Shown: positions 57,401 to 64,000 of the stretch, piece by piece
Layout: every line of letters begins with the position of its first letter
Numbering within the stretch: position 1 is the first letter of the stretch
NCBI RefSeq assembly: GCF_025950095.1
Contig: NZ_JAPDDR010000005.1
Coordinates: 1 to 64,000, forward strand
DNA: 64,000 nucleotides
Source: Luteolibacter rhizosphaerae
Lineage (GTDB): Bacteria > Verrucomicrobiota > Verrucomicrobiia > Verrucomicrobiales > Akkermansiaceae
Reading direction: 5' to 3'
The notes under the pieces: model-generated
Database searches by the model: none
The model's input: only the letters and a program-made list of their open reading frames with translations
Told to the model about the DNA's origin: nothing
Translations under genes and position numbers: made by a program

Positions 57401-58202
57401 GCTCCTGCCGGAAGTTCGTGATGAGAGGATCGATAGTTACCGGATAGCGGGCCCCGCGATCATCCACCACGAAGCATATCCCCTCATCGCCCGGCTGCAT
57501 TCTCGCGGCTAGAAGATCGCCATCCGCATCCGTCACCTTGAGCCCGGAGTAGCGGAAGGATGGCTTGCCCTCGCTCGAATCGAAAACCAGATCCCCTGTG
57601 TCGCCGTCTGTCCGAGCCTCGACGCCCTCCAGCTTCACATTGATCCGGATGGCATCCTCATGCTCGAAACCCGGAAGCCGGGAACTTAGAGTCAATCCGT
57701 GTTCGATGCCGTCGGGGTGGTTCTGGAACCATTCCACCACGCCATCGTCATGATGATACTCGGCTCGGGATCCCTCGGTTCGGAGGAGAGGAGGGCCGGT
57801 GCTATCTCCTGAATAGCCTATGGTGAATCCGCTCTCCTCAAGGTCGGATTCAAAACTCACGCTCCTTTCCATGAACCGCGCCACGATGCCCTCATCCGCA
57901 TTCCTCGCGAAATGCGTGACTCCCCGGTTCTCCGCCTGAGAGGCTTCCTCCGTGGAGAGCGGGAAGACATTTCGGCGCGCCTGCTCCAGTGCCCTTTGAA
58001 GCGGATCCGGCAGCATCTTTATCCCCGCCAGCGCCTCGTTCCCGGCGCGCGGACCGGACTCTCCGGGAGCTAGGTCCGGGGTGCGTTTCTTTTGCTCTCC
58101 TCCGGAGATCGGTCGCTCCTTAGGTCCTGAATTCAAGCCCCAGATAAGAGCGCTGAGACATGCAATCGTGATCGAAATAATCTTCTTCGAGCGGGAACTC
58201 AT
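54423..58202 (-). CDS. Large secreted FG-GAP repeat protein with C-terminal EF-hands
   Basis: The 1259-aa protein has an N-terminal hydrophobic signal/anchor (IISITIACLSALIWGLNSG). A long region follows that is Gly/Asp-rich and made of about a dozen FG-GAP-like repeats, with recurring FGxSVAxxGDxxxxGxP motifs (GFGASVAIEGDRLLVGAP, RFGYSVSLSGDQALIGSP, FGCAVAAEGNTLVIGAH). These form a beta-propeller. The C-terminal ~200 residues hold EF-hand-like calcium loops: DMDQDGGLSLAEW, DSDASGSLSVEE, DVSRDDVISRAE and DTDEDERISREE. Calcium binding and extracellular adhesion are plausible. ATG 58202 is preferred to GTG 58220 because no ribosome site supports the latter. Confidence 0.85.
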   Translation of the reverse strand: MSSRSKKIISITIACLSALIWGLNSGPKERPISGGEQKKRTPDLAPGESGPRAGNEALAGIKMLPDPLQRALEQARRNVFPLSTEEASQAENRGVTHFARNADEGIVARFMERSVSFESDLEESGFTIGYSGDSTGPPLLRTEGSRAEYHHDDGVVEWFQNHPDGIEHGLTLSSRLPGFEHEDAIRINVKLEGVEARTDGDTGDLVFDSSEGKPSFRYSGLKVTDADGDLLAARMQPGDEGICFVVDDRGARYPVTIDPLITNFRQELRPESPGSGSPWNHFGASVAIDEDVAAVGVPQDRTRSDGGTGSVYLFTRQGETWTQSGFISPPENAASGFGASVAIEGDRLLVGAPLSNPGGVTSAGRAYLYVEESNDWHYRQIISVSNLQKEARFGYSVSLSGDQALIGSPGPGGYGDPFSQGVPTAGAAYVIQRQSWGWETVTQLLPPGGGEHGDLFGFSVALDGSHAFVGSPGDIATTTEHQGSAHIFTKSQETWDLASSIRVPGGFNQAAFGCAVAAEGNTLVIGAHGIATSSQLPDARGNVYIFTGSLSTWFLQQKLSSTHPADARLGFSVAIDGDTVIAGATARHPQEAHPAGSALVYTRSGVTWTQGMRFDSQSGQGGGKFGAAVAISGNNLLIGAPQESSTAQNHAGRVHTYRSSGSDWNSFGTLVAEEGGDDFQFGSSVAISGNRAVIGTPQEDSLSGADAGCAYVFRDESGSWVFEDRLDPGGVIQKQFGISVALDGDRALVGASDFAVVYKRTEAGWSLEDAIVPTGATGGFLGSSVALLGGRAVFGIPSTLPFGVDRGRVWIFERDEDEWIQSAELVAAGNGEDDHFGMSVALRSGTVLVGRPGLGAGSVHVFSKTNGVWGERTKLQASDASAGDRFGYALSIMNGRALIGAPWKDIEGSYDAGAVYLFEESGTSWLQRTRLKAPVPAQSASFGAAVAAGHDRALIGSPGYLSHQFVLPTGRGTADLFTLEGGLWSHEMRFAASHESGDSLDGFGRSVALSRGTALVGASHMDRTDIDQSYDKRSADQGSVFIYQLGSEEAYLVETYDMDQDGGLSLAEWQEIPAVKPKKETAFPLIDSDASGSLSVEEILAARSDKKLAKSLGLWLQRTELFVELDVSRDDVISRAEIAVMWKPGTAEKTIASFWSRMGGGSGMELKAWIKTKAIPSIPGYAVAKAMRTQRREVAADIDTDEDERISREEFAILFKLGTPAAKIDVAWMAATATPKGGVARGSISIPEFVEAAKLPKLP

Positions 58203-58310
58203 GAATAAGAGGGGGTGCACTGATAGGTCAGCGTCCGCCTCTTTTTGTCAACTCGCCCGGTGGCCTGTTAGGAGACCGGTCTGCAAGTTCCCGAAATGGG
58301 ACTGCTCTCA

Positions 58311-60296
58311 TCACACCGGTGCGAAGACCATCGCCGTCCGGGCCGGGGTGTAGATCGAGAGGATACCGCCTTTTTGCACCGGGTAGGTCATCTCCGCATT
58401 CACCCGGTCTTGCCCGCCGAAGTTGGAGGCATCCGTATCCAGCACGAGCCGGTATTCGCCCGTTCCCGGCACCCTCAACTCGTAGTCGGGGATCGAGCGG
58501 TCCACCGAGAGATTGAAGACAAAGATCAGGTCCCCGCGCCGCGCGCACAGCACCTTGTTCGTGATGTCCAGATTCAGCAGTTCAGCCGGTTCATTCCCCG
58601 GCAGCCCGTGGTTCTTGCCCGCCTCTAACATCGCGCGGTCGAAGGCTCCGAGATAGGCATACTTCAGCGCCGGATTGTCCGCCAGCGACCACTGGCGGCG
58701 GCAGTAGTGATAGGACCAGTCATTGCCCTCGCGCGGGAAATCCAGCCACTCCGGATGGCCGAACTCGTTGCCCATGAAGTTCAGCCAGCCTTCACCGCCG
58801 AGAGCGAAGGTGAGCAGGCGGATGATCTTGTGCAGTGAGATCCCTCGCTCCACCACCGGGCTGGGATCCTCCTTGCCCATGTTCCAGTACATCGCCTGGT
58901 CCATCAGCCAGAAGGCCAGCGTCTTGTCGCCCACCAGCGCCTGGTCGTGGCTCTCCGCATAGGCGATGTTCGCCTCGCCGTGACGCCGGTTCGTCAGCGT
59001 GCCCCAGATCTCGCCCACATCCCAGTCCTCGTCGCGGGTATGCTTCAGCAGCTTGATCCAGAAGTCGGGGATGCCCATCGCGAGACGGTGGCTGAAGCCC
59101 ACGCCGCCATCCGCCACCGGCTTGCAGAGGCCCGGCAGCCCGGACATGTCTTCCGCCACTAGGATCGCGCCCGGCCGGATCTGCCGCGCCAGCGTCGTCG
59201 CAAGTTGCAGATACAGCACCGCATCCGCGTCTGCATCGTCGCCGAAGTACTTCCAGTAGTCATCGAAGGAAGCCGAGCCCCGGTGCCAGTAGAGCATCGA
59301 GGTCACCCCGTCGAAGCGGAAGCCGTCGAAGCGGAACTCCTCCAGCCAGTGCCGCACGTTGGAGAGCAGGAACTGCCGAACCTCCGGCCGACCATAGTCG
59401 AATACCTTCGAGTCCCACTGCGGATGATCACCGCGCTCGCCGGAGTGGAAGTAGAGATTGCCGGAGCCGTCCAAGTCGTTCAGCCCCTCTGCATAGTTCT
59501 TCACCGCATGCGAGTGCACGATATCCAGCAGCACTGCGATCCCCAGCCCGTGGGCGGTATCCACGAGATACTTCAGATCCTCCGGCGTGCCGAAGCGCGA
59601 GCTCGGCGCGAAGAAGGAGGACACGTGGTAGCCGAAGGAGCCGTAGTAGGGATGCTCCTGCACCGCCATCAGTTGCACCACGTTGTATCCGCCCGCCGCG
59701 ATCCGGGGCAGGGTCGCATTGGCAAATTCGCGGTAGCTGTGCACCCGGCCCTCCTCGCCGGACATGCCCACGTGTGCCTCGTAGATGAAGGGCACCTTTA
59801 CCGTCGCCGGGTCGAAGTCGTGCTTCCACACGTAAGGCTCTGCAGGCTCCCAGATCTGCCCGGAGTAGTCGTGCGATTGCGGGTCCTGCACCGCCCGCAG
59901 GATGCAGGCCGGGATCCGGTCGCGGCTTGAGCCATCCGCACCGGTGATGTGCAGCTTCACCCGCTGCCCGTGGGCCAGCGTGCCGGGGTCCAGGCGCAGT
60001 TGCCACACGCCGCCCCGCGCCGGAGCCAGCGGGTGGCTCTCGCGGTTCCATCCATTGAAATCCCCGATTAGCGAGACCGCCTTCGCTTTCGGCAGCCACT
60101 CCCGCACCATCCAGTGCCCGTCCGCCTGGCGGTGGATGCCGGTCAGCTTGTGGCCGTTGGCATGCGCGGGCAGACTGCCGCTGCGCCCGTCGATATCCGC
60201 CAGCGTCCTCCGGAGCCGCTCCAGCCGCCCCGCGATGACCTCCTTCTGGGGTTCCAGCCATGGATCATCGAGGACTAGCTTCGGCGTTTCGCTCAC
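58311..60296 (-). CDS. glgB: 1,4-alpha-glucan branching enzyme, eukaryote-type (GH13_8-like)
   Basis: The 661-aa cytoplasmic enzyme forms alpha-1,6 branches in glycogen. An N-terminal CBM48-like region (about 60-160) has LPKAKAVSLIGDFNGWNRESHP. The GH13 barrel shows VIYEAHVG-like FIYEAHVGMSG (170-180), LLDIVHSHAVKN, the nucleophile D329 in FRFDGVTSM, the acid/base E382 in LVAEDMSG, and ESHDQALVGDK. A C-terminal beta domain ends IYTPARTAMVFAP. The sequence follows the animal/plant-like GH13_8 branch rather than E. coli GlgB, as is known for several Verrucomicrobia. No glgA, glgC or glgP lies nearby. Confidence 0.92.
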   Translation of the reverse strand: MSETPKLVLDDPWLEPQKEVIAGRLERLRRTLADIDGRSGSLPAHANGHKLTGIHRQADGHWMVREWLPKAKAVSLIGDFNGWNRESHPLAPARGGVWQLRLDPGTLAHGQRVKLHITGADGSSRDRIPACILRAVQDPQSHDYSGQIWEPAEPYVWKHDFDPATVKVPFIYEAHVGMSGEEGRVHSYREFANATLPRIAAGGYNVVQLMAVQEHPYYGSFGYHVSSFFAPSSRFGTPEDLKYLVDTAHGLGIAVLLDIVHSHAVKNYAEGLNDLDGSGNLYFHSGERGDHPQWDSKVFDYGRPEVRQFLLSNVRHWLEEFRFDGFRFDGVTSMLYWHRGSASFDDYWKYFGDDADADAVLYLQLATTLARQIRPGAILVAEDMSGLPGLCKPVADGGVGFSHRLAMGIPDFWIKLLKHTRDEDWDVGEIWGTLTNRRHGEANIAYAESHDQALVGDKTLAFWLMDQAMYWNMGKEDPSPVVERGISLHKIIRLLTFALGGEGWLNFMGNEFGHPEWLDFPREGNDWSYHYCRRQWSLADNPALKYAYLGAFDRAMLEAGKNHGLPGNEPAELLNLDITNKVLCARRGDLIFVFNLSVDRSIPDYELRVPGTGEYRLVLDTDASNFGGQDRVNAEMTYPVQKGGILSIYTPARTAMVFAPV

Positions 60297-60454
60297 CCCG
60301 CGAGCATGGACGCAAATGGCATAAGTGCAAAGCCACGAGTGCGTCTATCAAGGAGAGGAAACGTCCCGTGTCCCTGGAATCGCTCCCTAATGCGAGCCGG
60401 TCGGGAGAAGCGGGGACAGACCCGCATGAAGCATTCCTGCAGGATGCGATGAAT

Positions 60455-60507
60455 CCCGAGGTGCTACCCGGCACCGCGTGCCGGGTTTCTATGAAGCATC
60501 CCTCGGG
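60455..60507. repeat. Nested double stem-loop in the glgB upstream region
   Basis: An outer stem CCCGAGG (60455-60461) / CCTCGGG (60501-60507) encloses an inner perfect 9-bp stem, ACCCGGCAC-cgc-GTGCCGGGT (60466-60486). It lies in the 240-bp gap between dsbD and glgB, both on the minus strand. Symmetric and without a flanking T run on the minus strand, it looks more like a REP-type element or mRNA processing structure than a terminator. The rest of the gap holds no supportable gene. Confidence 0.55.
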
Positions 60508-60536
60508 ACGAAGAAGGCGGCGGCCGCCCTAAGACC

Positions 60537-62741
60537 TCACGGTGCCTTCTCCCCATCCTTCAGCGGCACTTCCTTCGTGATCAGCTCCTTCATGTAGTCC
60601 GCGCCGAAGAGTTCCTGCGTGATGATCGGCTCTCTCCCCGGCACGTAGAGCACGTTCACCGGGATCGCCGTTCGTCCCAGCTCTCCCAGCTTCTTCTCGA
60701 TCGCCGGGTCCGGATTGGTCTTGTCCGCTTTCAGGGTCACCACCCCGCGTGCCTTCATCAGATCGGCGACTTCCTTGGGATAGGCCCGCTTCTTGTTGAG
60801 CTGGCAGGTGGCGCACCACTGCGCCGTGAAGTCCACGAACACCGGCTTGCCTTCCTCCAGCAACTCGTTCACCCGCGCATCGCTCCACTTCTCCCAAGTC
60901 AGGGCGGACTTCTCCGGCGGCATGGTCAGTTTCAAACCAGCCGCCGCGAAGATCAGCGTGACCAGCACGGCCACACCCTTCGCCCGGCTGGTGCGGATCG
61001 GCGTGAACCAACGTCCGAATACCCAGGCCGCGATCGCGATAGCCGTCAGGCCGAAGACCACGTTCAGCGTGTTCTCCAGACCGATCTGCCCGGCATAAAC
61101 CCATAGCAGGAAACCCGCCGTCGCGAAGAGCAGGAAGGACATCGCCTGCTTGAAGCTTTCCATCCACGCACCGGGGCGGGGGAGCAGGTCCACCAGTTTC
61201 GGGAAGATCGAAAGGATCAGATACGGCAGGGCAAGCCCCAGCGCCATCGCGGTAAAGGCCGCGAAAAATTGCACAGGCGGTAGCGTGATCGCAGTGCCGA
61301 TTGCCGCACCCAGGAAAGGCGCGGAGCAGGGCGTCGCCACCACCGTGGCCAGGATGCCCGAGAAGAAGGAGCCGCTCACGCCCTGCTTCGATTGCAGCTT
61401 GCCGCCCACACCCGTGGCCGAGGCCCCGATCTCAAAGAGGCCATACATGCTCAGGCCCAGCACGAACATCAGCAGCATCAGCACCAGCACCGTCCAAGGG
61501 TTCTGGAGCTGGTAGCCCCAGCCGACCTCCTGCCCCGGGCCTGCTGCCGAGCGCAACGCGAAGAGCACGCCGCTCAACACCCAGAAAGACACCAGCACAC
61601 CCACCGTGAAGGCGATGCCGTGGAGTACGATCTTTTTCTTGTCCTCGCCCGATTGTTGGACGAAGCCCATGATCTTCAAGCCGATCACCGGGAACACGCA
61701 GGGCATCAAGTTCAAGATCAGCCCGCCTGCGAACATCCCGCCCAGAATCGGCAGCAGTGCCGCAATCGAAAGCGGCTTCGCCGGTGCGCGCTCGATCACC
61801 GTCGCTGGCACCAGCACCGCATGGCAACCGCTCTTCGCGTCGAAGGGGCTGCTGGCGATCAGGATGCCCGCCACGTCCTTACCCTGTTCGATCGGGGTAT
61901 CGATGATGTCCTTGGTCTTCCGCTTCAGCGTGAAGACCCAAGAATCACCCTCTTTTTTCACCGTGCTGCCCTCGCTTACCGAGGCCAAGAAAGGGGCCGC
62001 CGGAATGAAATCGACACCGTCCGGCAGCGTGCAGCCCGAGGCGGGAGTCACCGTCAGGAGCACATTGGCGCCATCGTTCGTGGCCTTGAATTCCCAGCCG
62101 TCCGCCTTGATCGGCGCGGTCGTGCGGGCCGCTTCAAAGAGCGCTGTCTGGCTGGCATCCACCTCTGCGCTGTCCTTCACCGGCAGCGAAAGGGTGAAGC
62201 TTCCCGCCTCATCCAGGCACTGGCCGGTCTTGCAAATCTGCCAGGTCGCACTCGCCTTGATCTCGGCCACCGAATCCTTCGCCAGCGTCGCCGGTGGGGT
62301 GATCTCCACCATGAAGACCGGACTGCCCGAGAAGTAGAAGCTCTGGTTCTCCAGCAGGCCCACCTCGACCTTCGGCGCCGGCCACTGGATCGGCCCGGCG
62401 CTGAATCCCTCGGGCAGCACCCACTCGATCTTCAGCCCCTGCTCGATCCCGCCGGAGTTCTGGTAGTAGCTGTGCCAACCCTCCGGGTGGCCCAGCCGCA
62501 GCGCCACCGTGAATGGCTTGCCCGCTGCGATCGAATAAACTTCCGAGACCAAAGTGGCCGTGCTCTTCGCCTTGCCGCCCGCGGACTCCGCTCCCGGCAG
62601 GCCGAAGCTCATTTTCTCCTCCTGCGCCGCGACGGGAAAGATCAGCAAAAGAGCGAGGAAAAGACGCAGGAATGGAAGATGAATGGCCATGAGCATGCCG
62701 ACCGGCGGTGTCAGGCTAGAGAAGATGCCCCGTCGCTTCAT
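60537..62741 (-). CDS. dsbD: Thiol:disulfide interchange protein DsbD family
   Basis: The 734-aa inner-membrane protein carries electrons from cytoplasmic thioredoxin to periplasmic reductases. An N-terminal signal/hydrophobic segment (LFLALLLIFPVAAQ) precedes a periplasmic domain with the redox pair ICKTGQC. The central eight-helix region has the two conserved Cys motifs LNLMPCVFPV and VATPCSAPF. The C-terminal thioredoxin-like domain has WCATC near residue 640. All three redox pairs are intact, so it should work as a full DsbD. ATG 62696 or 62690 are possible internal starts directly before the signal. No thioredoxin or DsbC partner is encoded next to it. Confidence 0.9.
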   Translation of the reverse strand: MKRRGIFSSLTPPVGMLMAIHLPFLRLFLALLLIFPVAAQEEKMSFGLPGAESAGGKAKSTATLVSEVYSIAAGKPFTVALRLGHPEGWHSYYQNSGGIEQGLKIEWVLPEGFSAGPIQWPAPKVEVGLLENQSFYFSGSPVFMVEITPPATLAKDSVAEIKASATWQICKTGQCLDEAGSFTLSLPVKDSAEVDASQTALFEAARTTAPIKADGWEFKATNDGANVLLTVTPASGCTLPDGVDFIPAAPFLASVSEGSTVKKEGDSWVFTLKRKTKDIIDTPIEQGKDVAGILIASSPFDAKSGCHAVLVPATVIERAPAKPLSIAALLPILGGMFAGGLILNLMPCVFPVIGLKIMGFVQQSGEDKKKIVLHGIAFTVGVLVSFWVLSGVLFALRSAAGPGQEVGWGYQLQNPWTVLVLMLLMFVLGLSMYGLFEIGASATGVGGKLQSKQGVSGSFFSGILATVVATPCSAPFLGAAIGTAITLPPVQFFAAFTAMALGLALPYLILSIFPKLVDLLPRPGAWMESFKQAMSFLLFATAGFLLWVYAGQIGLENTLNVVFGLTAIAIAAWVFGRWFTPIRTSRAKGVAVLVTLIFAAAGLKLTMPPEKSALTWEKWSDARVNELLEEGKPVFVDFTAQWCATCQLNKKRAYPKEVADLMKARGVVTLKADKTNPDPAIEKKLGELGRTAIPVNVLYVPGREPIITQELFGADYMKELITKEVPLKDGEKAP

Positions 62742-62820
62742 CCAAAAATTTCGAGCCCTCTACCAGCCTCCTCCTCCACGGCACCCGTTCTTCTCCTATT
62801 CATCCGATCCATCTTGGCCC

Positions 62821-62860
62821 AAAAAAATACCGGACGAGCCTTGGAGACCCGACCGGTATT
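62821..62860 (-). terminator. Rho-independent terminator of the glycine-zipper lipoprotein gene
   Basis: On the minus strand AATACCGG and CCGGTATT form an 8-bp stem with a 19-base loop (62826-62860), followed directly by a run of T (the A run 62821-62825 on the plus strand). It is 23 bases beyond the gene's 3' end. This is the clearest intrinsic terminator in the window. Confidence 0.85.
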
Positions 62861-62883
62861 GAAAGGCGAAACAGGGGAAAGAT

Positions 62884-63144
62884 CTAGTAGCCCTCGTAGT
62901 AACGGCGGCGGTTCTCCTGATCCTGCGCGTTGCCGATCGCGGCACCGCCGGCTGCACCCACGCCAGCGCCGATCAAGGCACCTTCTCCGGCTCGACCGGA
63001 CTGGTTGCCGATGACGGCACCTGCGGCGGCTCCGCCTAGGGCTCCGATGACAGCACCACGCTGGGTGTTCGGGCCGGCCGGTGCTGCGCAGTTGCTGAGG
63101 ACCCCGGCCGTGGCCAAGGCGATGAGTGCAAGGGATTTGTTCAT
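62884..63144 (-). CDS. Glycine-zipper lipoprotein
   Basis: The 86-aa product has a lipoprotein signal (MNKSLALIALATAGVLSNC, Cys19) and a mature chain made of glycine-zipper helices. GAVIGALGGAAAGAVIG and GALIGAGVGAAGGAAIG are joined by a short NQSGRAGE turn, with a basic/aromatic end ENRRRYYEGY. This is the YMGG/OmpA-like glycine-zipper fold of outer-membrane lipoproteins in stress or envelope maintenance. Its own terminator follows, so it is a single-gene unit. Exact role is not readable. Confidence 0.87.
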   Translation of the reverse strand: MNKSLALIALATAGVLSNCAAPAGPNTQRGAVIGALGGAAAGAVIGNQSGRAGEGALIGAGVGAAGGAAIGNAQDQENRRRYYEGY

Positions 63145-63245
63145 GGTGTTCGGATCAAGTTGCGGGGGAAAGTCCGCTAGATCCCTGCTTTCGCAAGGCG
63201 GAATGCAATTCCCGTCTGAATCGACGTGATACCGTCCTCATTTAT

Positions 63246-64000
63246 TCAGGCCTTCATGCCCTCAAGCGCCCGGGCGCAGTCGGTCACCAACCGCGGACCT
63301 TGGAAGATGAAGGCCGAGTAGATCTGCACTAGGCTCGCGCCCGCCTTGATCTTATCCACCGCGTCTTGGGCGCAGGAGATCCCGCCGACCCCGATGATCG
63401 GGATACGTCCGCCGAACTCTCCCGCAAAGGCCCGGATGATTTCCGTGCTGCGCTGCGTGAGGGGGCGACCGGAGAGCCCGCCCGCTTCATGAGCCCGCGG
63501 ATGGCCTGCTACAGGTTCGCGCGCCAACGTGGTGTTGGTCGCGATGAGCCCGTCCAGGCCACCCTCCAAGAACACCCGTGCCAAGGAACTCACGTGGGGG
63601 GGATCCAGATCCGGCGCCACCTTGAAGAGCAGGGGCACATGCCTCCCGTGCTCCTTCTCCAACGCGGCCTGCTCTTTCTTGAGCCGCTCTAGCAGCCGGG
63701 CGGAGGCTTCCTCGCTCTGTAAATCGCGTAGCCCCGGCGTGTTCGGGGAAGAGAGGTTCACCGCGATGTAGTCCGCCACCGGATAGGCGGCCCGCAGGCA
63801 GGCCAGGTAATCGTCCGCAGCATTCTGGTTCGGCGTGTCCTTGTTCTTGCCGATGTTGAAGCCGATGACTCCGTCGAAGTGCTTGGATCGGCGCACGTTT
63901 TCCACCCCTGCCTCGATCCCGGGATTGTTGAAGCCCATCCGGTTGATGATCGCCTCGTGCTCGACCAAGCGGAACAGGCGCGGCTTCGGATTACCCGCCT
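63246..64000 (-). CDS. pyrD: Dihydroorotate dehydrogenase (quinone), C-terminal part
   Basis: The reading enters from the right edge (AGNPKPRLFRLVEHEAI) and continues to the stop at 63246. Family landmarks of class 2 PyrD are present: RLFRLVEHEAIINRMGFNN, GFNIGKNKDTP, YIAVNLSSPNTPGLRDLQ with the catalytic Ser, LLFKVAPDLD, IATNTTLARE, GLSGRPL, IPIIGVGGISCAQDAVDKI and a late SLVQIYSAFIFQGP. About the first 100 residues, including the membrane-binding helix pair, lie outside the window. It oxidises dihydroorotate to orotate in pyrimidine synthesis, with FMN and quinone at the inner membrane. Confidence 0.93.
   Translation of the reverse strand, partial: AGNPKPRLFRLVEHEAIINRMGFNNPGIEAGVENVRRSKHFDGVIGFNIGKNKDTPNQNAADDYLACLRAAYPVADYIAVNLSSPNTPGLRDLQSEEASARLLERLKKEQAALEKEHGRHVPLLFKVAPDLDPPHVSSLARVFLEGGLDGLIATNTTLAREPVAGHPRAHEAGGLSGRPLTQRSTEIIRAFAGEFGGRIPIIGVGGISCAQDAVDKIKAGASLVQIYSAFIFQGPRLVTDCARALEGMKA

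Noticed and set aside
61392..63014. 540-aa plus-strand frame opposite dsbD
   Set aside because: Shadow of DsbD, whose redox motifs are intact; the product is Arg/His/Gln-rich without domains.

Overview
This is a GC-rich bacterial chromosome segment that most resembles a member of the Verrucomicrobiota (Luteolibacter/Haloferula-like Verrucomicrobiaceae). The lineage is inferred from several traits together: very large secreted proteins built from PA14, Calx-beta, cadherin-like and LamG modules; a PEP-CTERM protein; recurrent C-terminal tails with a D-x-D-x-DG-x-x-N-x-x-E-Y-x-LG core; a eukaryote-type glycogen branching enzyme; and Gfo/Idh/MocA, ThuA and TIM-barrel sugar genes. No rRNA, CRISPR array, prophage or complete insertion sequence is visible.

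Left part (1-17 kb). The window opens with the N-terminus of a probable transposase preceded by two REP-like repeat units. Then come rhaM and ribBA (minus strand, overlapping by 4 bp). Facing away is a sugar cluster: a TIM-barrel isomerase/epimerase, two Gfo/Idh/MocA oxidoreductases and a ThuA-domain protein, which recalls 3-keto-glycoside catabolism. An SGNH hydrolase and a 1059-aa secreted scaffold protein follow on the minus strand; the scaffold is divergent from a GbsR/MarR-type regulator. A short plus-strand series follows: a TIGR01777 epimerase, an AI-2E family transporter, heme A synthase and a coupled small membrane protein. Alanine dehydrogenase is convergent with it.

Middle (17-36.6 kb). 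A LamG/Y_Y_Y sensor histidine kinase gene is broken by two one-base frameshifts, and its ATPase domain is replaced by the tail of a different secreted LamG protein. Next are a PEP-CTERM protein, a GH78-like alpha-L-rhamnosidase, tRNA-Thr(UGU), a 2291-aa metalloprotease with seven PA14 domains, a DUF5722 glycosidase-like protein divergent from a secreted protein of unknown function, an alpha/beta-hydrolase lipoprotein overlapping trpF, and a sialate O-acetylesterase-like protein.

Right part (36.8-64 kb). Two more giant HExxHxxGxxH metalloproteases (2907 and 1833 aa) lie in tandem and share a C-terminal domain. The second is followed without a real gap by a TTG-started lipoprotein gene, a zinc-ribbon membrane protein and an ABC transporter pair, an arrangement that looks like one operon. 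A 1259-aa FG-GAP/EF-hand protein, glgB, a DsbD-type thiol reductase, a glycine-zipper lipoprotein with a clear terminator, and the C-terminal part of pyrD complete the window.

Overall it mixes ordinary housekeeping genes (ribBA, ald, ctaA, trpF, glgB, dsbD, pyrD) with a secreted polysaccharide- and protein-degrading repertoire. The most notable items are the protease/lipoprotein/ABC operon, the PA14 domain carrying an inserted domain, and the chimeric broken sensor kinase. All functional statements rest on motif recognition by eye; no database search was run.
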